Of a DNA stretch of 64,000 nucleotides, positions 60,401-64,000 are shown piece after piece. Positions within the stretch are counted from its first letter, which is position 1; every line of letters begins with the position of its first letter. Both the position numbers and the translations under genes were made by a program. The notes below the pieces were generated by a model that was not told where the DNA came from, searched no databases, and was given only the letters and a program-made list of their open reading frames with translations. Source of the stretch: Streptomyces sp. NBC_01116 (GTDB lineage Bacteria; Actinomycetota; Actinomycetes; Streptomycetales; Streptomycetaceae); contig NZ_CP108644.1 of the NCBI RefSeq assembly GCF_041435495.1, forward strand, positions 620,001 through 684,000, in the 5' to 3' direction.

Positions 60401-60802
60401 GGCGGAGAAGGTGTACTCCCCTGTCTCGGGCGCCTCCAACTGTCCCGTCCAACGGGCCGTCGTGTGCTCGGTCCTGCCGGTGGCCGACTCGAACGTCCCC
60501 GTGAGACCGGGGAAGTTGATCTCGGGGTCCAGGAAGGTGGCGCCGAGTTCGGCGAAGTCACGGGCGCCCGGGGCGGACATGCTGAAGTACTCGCCCTTCA
60601 GCCCGTGGACATCGGTGACCGGGTCGTCTGCCGTGAAGGTCTTCGCCGTGGCCTCGGCAGAGGCGGAGGCGGTGGCTCCGGCGGGGGCGACAGGCGCGGC
60701 GGCCGCCGTCGGGACCAGGGTGGCGCCGACCGGTATGAGCAGCGCCGCAGCGCAGGTCAGAACCCTGAACAGGGCACGGGGGCGCGGGTGTTGTCGTCTC
60801 AA
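57491..60802 (-). CDS. Secreted GH2 glycosidase (beta-galactosidase/glucuronidase-type) with PA14 and LamG domains
   Basis: A secreted enzyme of about 1,103 residues. After a signal peptide (LFRVLTCAAALLIPVGATLVPTAAAA) comes a PA14 domain (GLKGEYFSMSAPGARDFAELG ... YTFSAIGDNGFRLFLDRNVVIDHW), then GH2 sugar-binding, immunoglobulin-like and TIM-barrel domains, and a C-terminal LamG/concanavalin-like domain (AWASLDALPGNYATVVSQDG ... DQVGVYDKALTAEEVAALHG). The acid/base Glu is in VFNEGWGEWD and the likely nucleophile Glu in AMDGEHGGF. It should remove sugar residues from an extracellular polymer. The start is set at TTG 60802 because GAGGATGA lies before it; an ATG at 60868 has no ribosome-binding site. 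Confidence 0.9.
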   Translation of the reverse strand: MRRQHPRPRALFRVLTCAAALLIPVGATLVPTAAAAPVAPAGATASASAEATAKTFTADDPVTDVHGLKGEYFSMSAPGARDFAELGATFLDPEINFPGLTGTFESATGRTEHTTARWTGQLEAPETGEYTFSAIGDNGFRLFLDRNVVIDHWEPDWDKEQHSAPISLKAGEKHDFKLEMFQDIGGASMFLRWGSDTLKKQIVPESAFTPPAGFEVYPVALSVAKNGKRLQATFRDRVSDYRKVKEHLTIEVDTSPMPVKSVNRASGDPRALIIDLAAPVQKDQRVKVVYDGQGGLKSGTETVPEIGRTAKNLSTHRLTTTWGDKLDKNHPLPEYPRPQQVRDRWKNLNGPWEFAGATEGEQPVFGKKLDEKIIVPFPVESQLSGLERDEDHMFYRKLVTVPANWSVGKDKNGKGKRLKLNFDAVDYRSTVWVNGTEVAEHTGGYTGFSADITDALKGSGPQEIVVAVTDKTGPNQPKGKQSTNPGGIVYTPTSGIWQTVWMEPIAPAAIDSLTTTPDIDTGRLAVTVNSAKASADARITAVARDRRGKVVGTVTGPANRELSLKLKNQRLWSPDDPYLYDLDVSLADGRSKDSVESYFGMRQLKIDKVGGYQKLVLNGKPFFSLAMLDQGFWPDGLYTQPSDAALTFDLKAQKDLGFNAVRKHIKVESPRWYYHADRLGLLVWQDFVNADIDNETGKTAFLTQGKEMMRQFHNYPSISGWIVFNEGWGEWDRTETGKIAEDVKALDPSRVVNAHSGVNCCASKGDSGKGEIIDHHDYVNNDPAFPDDRRAAMDGEHGGFTLRTPGHMWPGAPANIYSGVADKAALTAKYVDNTRTYYLAAAGAELSGSVYTQVSDLENELNGLWTYDRREIKVDPKKVREINRQVIAAGANAGERDALKGGGSWSLDENKGATARDSGPNKAHLALEGGTSWAPGVTGSALRFDGEGQYAQSAGPVVDTTKDYTVSAWASLDALPGNYATVVSQDGRRTENPFYLQYGQGAFAFSTPGGKRARLEITPETGTWYHLVGVREGDTITLYVDGKPAATTEAGPADVSTGPLSVGRAQYDGARGDFWNGSVDQVGVYDKALTAEEVAALHGRQRP

Positions 60803-61145
60803 GGCGTCATCCTCGTCGAAGAGCCGGGGGTGCCTCGAACCAGCGAGGCACTGCACATAGTCGAACATTGAGCCACAACACCAAACACTGCACAACGGTC
60901 GTGCACGCAGAATTTTCAACGATAGAAATCTGGCCCCTGACATGGGGAGCGCACACGGACCGGGGCCCACGCCCGGCCGTGCGGCGGGAAGAGACCGTTC
61001 GGTGGCCCGCTCGCGCTTCGCGCACCTCGCCCACCTCGGGCGTTTCGTCGCGGTGGTTCTGCATGGATGCCGCTTCTTTCCATGAAATGCCGTTTCGGGG
61101 GTACCCGAACTCCAGCCAGAAAGCTCACGCGACGGGGTGGAGACC
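60803..61145. promoter_or_regulatory. Divergent promoter region with an AACG-type operator candidate
   Basis: TTTCAACGATAGAAA at 60914-60928 has TTTC/GAAA arms and shares CGTTGAAA (on the minus strand) with the palindrome at 48848. No other feature could be supported in the 343 bp. Confidence 0.4.
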
Positions 61146-61562
61146 ATGGACGACCGCATTCTGATGACACTTTCACCGGACGGCGAGACCCGTACCGACT
61201 TCGTCTGCCGGCCGGAGAAGGCCGCCGACGCGCGGGACGCGGTCAGCGCCTTCGTCGCTCGGCTGCATCCCTCGCCGGCCTCGCACACGGTGCAGAACCT
61301 CCTGATCCTCGTGTCGGAACTGGTCACCAACGCCGTCCTGCACGCGGGGGCCGTCACCGCACTGTGGCTGACCGCCGACCGCAGGGGCGTCCACGTCCGG
61401 GTCACCGACCCGAGTCCGGCGCACCCGCAGGACCGGACGCCCGATCTGACCGGTCTGAACGGCGGTTTCGGCTGGCCGATGGTCCAGCGACTGGCCCAGG
61501 AGGTACGGGTGCGCGAGGCGGCGGGTGGCGGGAAGGTCATCCTCGCCACCGTGCTGCGCTGA
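61146..61562 (+). CDS. ATP-binding anti-sigma-factor-type protein (RsbW/SpoIIAB-like HATPase)
   Basis: A 138-residue GHKL ATPase fold. The N-box is LLILVSELVTNAVLHAG, then the degenerate G1 box VRVTDPSP and the G2-like segment NGGFGWPMVQRLAQEV. In Streptomyces, large numbers of such proteins act as kinases/anti-sigma partners for STAS and PP2C proteins. There is no adjacent sigma factor, so the partner is unknown. I begin at ATG 61146 (MDDRILMTLS); a GTG three codons upstream (61137) would add three residues. Confidence 0.85.
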   Translation: MDDRILMTLSPDGETRTDFVCRPEKAADARDAVSAFVARLHPSPASHTVQNLLILVSELVTNAVLHAGAVTALWLTADRRGVHVRVTDPSPAHPQDRTPDLTGLNGGFGWPMVQRLAQEVRVREAAGGGKVILATVLR

Positions 61563-61599
61563 ACGACCGTGCCGCACTGAACGGCCCACAGCGGCCCCG

Positions 61600-61690
61600 A
61601 TGCCCGGCGGCAGCAGCCCCGATGCCCCCTCGGCAGCAGTCGAGACGGCCTGCGGCAGCAGTCCCGATTCCCCTGCGGCGGGCGCCGATC
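61600..61690. repeat. Degenerate GGCAGCAG repeat array before the FHA-ABC gene
   Basis: GGCAGCAG recurs at least three times, each followed by a GATGCCCC- or GATTCCCC-like tail. TAGAAT at 61703 may be the -10 of the FHA-ABC gene. Confidence 0.5.
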
Positions 61691-61715
61691 GTTACGTATC
61701 GGTAGAATTCAGGGC

Positions 61716-64000
61716 ATGGGAGAGCGGCCTGCGACGCCGACTGCGCCCGAACTCGTTCTGGAGACCGATCTGGGCTCCACGGTGATGAGTCCGAGCCGGG
61801 ACTACCATGTCGGGCGCGACCCCGAGTGCGATGTGGTCATCGACGACATCCGGGTCTCCTGGCACCACGCGATCCTGCACCCCGAGGCGGGTCACTGGAC
61901 GATCGAGGACGAGGACAGCACCAACGGCACGTACACCGGCGGCCGGCGCATCCGCGCCACGGACGTCGGCGCGGGCAGCGAGATCCGCTTCGGCAATCCG
62001 AGCGACGGGCCGCGCGCCGTCCTCCTGGGCCGGGAACCTCCCGCACCCGCCGCCGCTCCTTCCCTCTCGTCCTCCGCCGCCGACCGGCCGTCGGCCGTGT
62101 CGATGCCCGCGGCGACCGGCACGTTCCGGCAGCCGACGACGGTACGGCCGCTGCCCGCGAAGACCGTGCGGATCGGCCGCGACGCCGGCAACGACCTCGT
62201 CATCGACGACCTCGTGGTCTCCCGCCACCACGCCGAACTGCGCGCGCTGGCCGACGGCTCCTACGAGATCGTCGACCTCGGCAGCCACAACGGGACCTTC
62301 CTCAACGGCCGGCCGGTCACCCGGGGCCCCCTCGGCCCCGGTGACATCGTGGGCATCGGCCACTCGGCGTTCTGCCTGGTCGGCGACACCCTCCAGGAGT
62401 TCGTGGATACCGGTGAGGTCTCGCTGGACGTCCAGGACCTGGAAGTGACGGTCGGCCGGGCGGGCAAGGGCGGCAAGACGCTGCTGGACCGGATCTCCTT
62501 CCCCGTCGGCGAGAAGTGCCTGCTCGGCGTGGTGGGACCCAGCGGCGCGGGAAAGTCCACGCTGCTCAACGCGCTCACCGGCCAGCGCCCGGCCGACAGC
62601 GGCACGGTGCTCTACGACGGCCGTGACCTCTACCGGGACTTCGCCGAGCTGCGCCAGCGCATCGGCCTCGTGCCGCAGGACGACATCCTGCACGCGCAGC
62701 TGACCGTGCGTAAGGCCCTCGGTTACGCCGCCGAGCTGCGCTTCCCGCAGGACACCGCGAAGGCCGAGCGGCAGGCGCGGGTCGCCGAGGTGATCCGGGA
62801 GCTCGGCCTCGAAGAGCGCGCCGACCAGCCGATCCACTCGCTCTCCGGCGGCCAGCGCAAGCGGGTCAGCGTGGCCCTGGAGCTGCTGACCAAGCCTTCG
62901 CTGCTCTTCCTCGACGAGCCGACCTCGGGGCTCGACCCCGGTATGGACCGCTCGGTCATGCACATGCTGCGCGGGCTGGCCGACGACGGCCGTACCGTCA
63001 TCGTCGTCACGCACAGTGTGCTGAGTCTGGAGGTCTGCGACCGTTTGCTCGTCCTCGCACCCGGTGGGCGCATCGCCTACTACGGTCCTCCGGAGGACGC
63101 CCTCGCCTTCTTCGGGTTCGAGGAGTGGCCGGAGGCGTTCGAGGCGTTCGAGAACGACCGCGACCGCGACTGGGCGGCCACGTACGCCGACTCGCCCTTC
63201 CACCGGCAGTACATCGTCAATGCCTCGGCGCAGCCGCAGCTGCCGCCCGCCGCGCCCGGAGTGCTGGTCGCCCCGCCGCCGAAGACCCGTAACTGGGGTG
63301 CGCAACTGCGCACGCTGGTGCGCCGGTACGCCTCCGCGCTGAGCGCGGACCGGACCTTCCTGATCATCATGATCGCGCTGCCCTTCGTCATGGGAGCCAT
63401 GGCCCGCGCACTGGCGGGCAGCCGGCTCACCCAGGAGACGGCGATGAACGCCCTGCTGATCCTGTGCGTCGGCGGCGTGCTGACCGGAGCGGCCAACGCG
63501 GTACGGGAGTTGGTCAAGGAACGGGTGATCTACCAGCGGGAACGTGCCGTCGGGTTGTCCAGATCCGCGTATCTGATGTCGAAGATCGTGGTCCTCGGGA
63601 CCATCACCGTCCTCCAGGCCGTGGTCCTGACCCTGGTGGGACTCGTGGGCGTCGACCTCGACGCACCCGGCGGCGAAGGGGTCTTCCTGCCACCGCTGGT
63701 GGAGATCACGCTGGCCGTGGCCCTGTTGTCCTTCACCGCGATGATGCTCGGCCTCCTCGTCTCCGCGCTCGTGCGCAAGGAGGAGGTGACGATGCCACTG
63801 CTGGTCCTCCTCGCCATCGTCCAGGTCGTCTTCTGCGGTGCGCTGCTCAAGCTGAACGGGGTGCCCGGTGTGGAGCAGCTGTCGTGGCTGGTGCCGTCGC
63901 GGTGGGCACTCGGGGCGATGGCCGGAACGATCGATCTGGCGCGGACCGTGCCGGGCGACCTGACCTCCGATCCGCTCTTCGGACACTCGGCCGGGGTCTG
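61716..64000 (+). CDS. FHA-domain ABC transporter (Rv1747-like), 3' end outside window
   Basis: The visible 761 residues start at ATG 61716 (MGERPATPTAPELVLETDLG). Two FHA domains occupy about residues 12-105 (YHVGRDPECDVVIDD ... DSTNGTY) and 148-222 (VRIGRDAGNDLVIDDLVVSRHHAEL ... SHNGTFLNG), joined by a linker with TGTFRQPTT that could be phosphorylated. An ABCG-type nucleotide-binding domain follows (Walker A VVGPSGAGKST about 272-282, signature SGGQRKRVS, Walker B LLFLDEPTSGLD, VVTHS) and then ABC2 membrane helices (RTFLIIMIALPFVMGAM onward). In mycobacteria the homologue Rv1747 is a PknF target and exports lipid. The protein runs off the right edge. Regulation by a Ser/Thr kinase is inferred. 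Confidence 0.92.
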   Translation, partial: MGERPATPTAPELVLETDLGSTVMSPSRDYHVGRDPECDVVIDDIRVSWHHAILHPEAGHWTIEDEDSTNGTYTGGRRIRATDVGAGSEIRFGNPSDGPRAVLLGREPPAPAAAPSLSSSAADRPSAVSMPAATGTFRQPTTVRPLPAKTVRIGRDAGNDLVIDDLVVSRHHAELRALADGSYEIVDLGSHNGTFLNGRPVTRGPLGPGDIVGIGHSAFCLVGDTLQEFVDTGEVSLDVQDLEVTVGRAGKGGKTLLDRISFPVGEKCLLGVVGPSGAGKSTLLNALTGQRPADSGTVLYDGRDLYRDFAELRQRIGLVPQDDILHAQLTVRKALGYAAELRFPQDTAKAERQARVAEVIRELGLEERADQPIHSLSGGQRKRVSVALELLTKPSLLFLDEPTSGLDPGMDRSVMHMLRGLADDGRTVIVVTHSVLSLEVCDRLLVLAPGGRIAYYGPPEDALAFFGFEEWPEAFEAFENDRDRDWAATYADSPFHRQYIVNASAQPQLPPAAPGVLVAPPPKTRNWGAQLRTLVRRYASALSADRTFLIIMIALPFVMGAMARALAGSRLTQETAMNALLILCVGGVLTGAANAVRELVKERVIYQRERAVGLSRSAYLMSKIVVLGTITVLQAVVLTLVGLVGVDLDAPGGEGVFLPPLVEITLAVALLSFTAMMLGLLVSALVRKEEVTMPLLVLLAIVQVVFCGALLKLNGVPGVEQLSWLVPSRWALGAMAGTIDLARTVPGDLTSDPLFGHSAGV

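Noticed and set aside
1..64000. CRISPR array, tRNA/rRNA gene, transposase or integrase
   Set aside because: No spaced direct repeats, no cloverleaf-like stretch and no mobile-element protein motif were found; the tandem repeats seen are short and lack spacers.

Overview
The window is high-GC, densely coded DNA whose gene content is that of a Streptomyces-type actinomycete. It carries a P450 plus type III polyketide synthase pair for flaviolin-type pigment, a snapalysin, secreted multi-domain glycoside hydrolases, many divergent one-component regulators, GTG/TTG starts and 4-bp start/stop overlaps. No rRNA, tRNA, CRISPR array, prophage or insertion sequence was seen. The sequence begins inside one gene and ends inside another.

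Layout. 1-5.8 kb (minus strand): fatty-acid-type genes in the order KAS III, KAS II, acyl-CoA oxidase, ACP, second KAS II (cut by the window edge). This set resembles the lipid-side-chain cassette of calcium-dependent-antibiotic-type lipopeptide clusters; the rest of such a cluster would lie to the left. 5.9-17 kb: small housekeeping/accessory units, namely a PfkB sugar kinase, an ArsR-MFS pair, a secreted tripeptidyl-aminopeptidase-like hydrolase, a PadR regulator divergent from a SnoaL-like protein, an unanchored metal/siderophore-binding protein, a secreted metzincin protease, a TetR regulator divergent from an alcohol dehydrogenase, and a YihY-type membrane protein. 17-24 kb: a LacI regulator with a cupin gene, a large secreted alpha-1,3-glucanase-like (GH87) enzyme with an apparent frameshift, and a secreted subtilase.

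24-36 kb: P450 and rppA (tetrahydroxynaphthalene synthase); a four-gene ferric-siderophore ABC importer with an iron box, preceded by an AraC regulator; an EF-hand protein; a TetR-MFS pair divergent from a methyltransferase; and a thioesterase. 36-49 kb: a secreted starch-degrading amylase (two CBM25), a TetM/Otr(A)-type ribosomal protection GTPase preceded by a short overlapping upstream ORF, then galM, a LacI regulator and a YtfQRT-YjfF-type sugar ABC transporter that form one sugar-uptake locus.

49-64 kb: a frameshifted acetyltransferase, a membrane-anchored Mrr-like nuclease, snapalysin, a DUF11 protein without an export signal, a TMEM175-like channel, two unknown proteins, a nitroreductase divergent from a TetR regulator with twin operators, a secreted GH2 enzyme with PA14 and LamG domains, an anti-sigma-type ATPase, and an Rv1747-like FHA-ABC transporter that runs off the right edge.

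Common themes are extracellular polymer degradation (alpha-glucan, starch, galactoside, protein) coupled to regulated sugar uptake, and many regulator/target pairs whose operators can be read directly as palindromes. The most unusual observations are the lipid cassette, the upstream ORF of the ribosomal protection gene, the very symmetric operators, the tandem repeat that copies a permease gene's 3' end, the membrane-tethered Mrr-like nuclease, and two apparent frameshifts.
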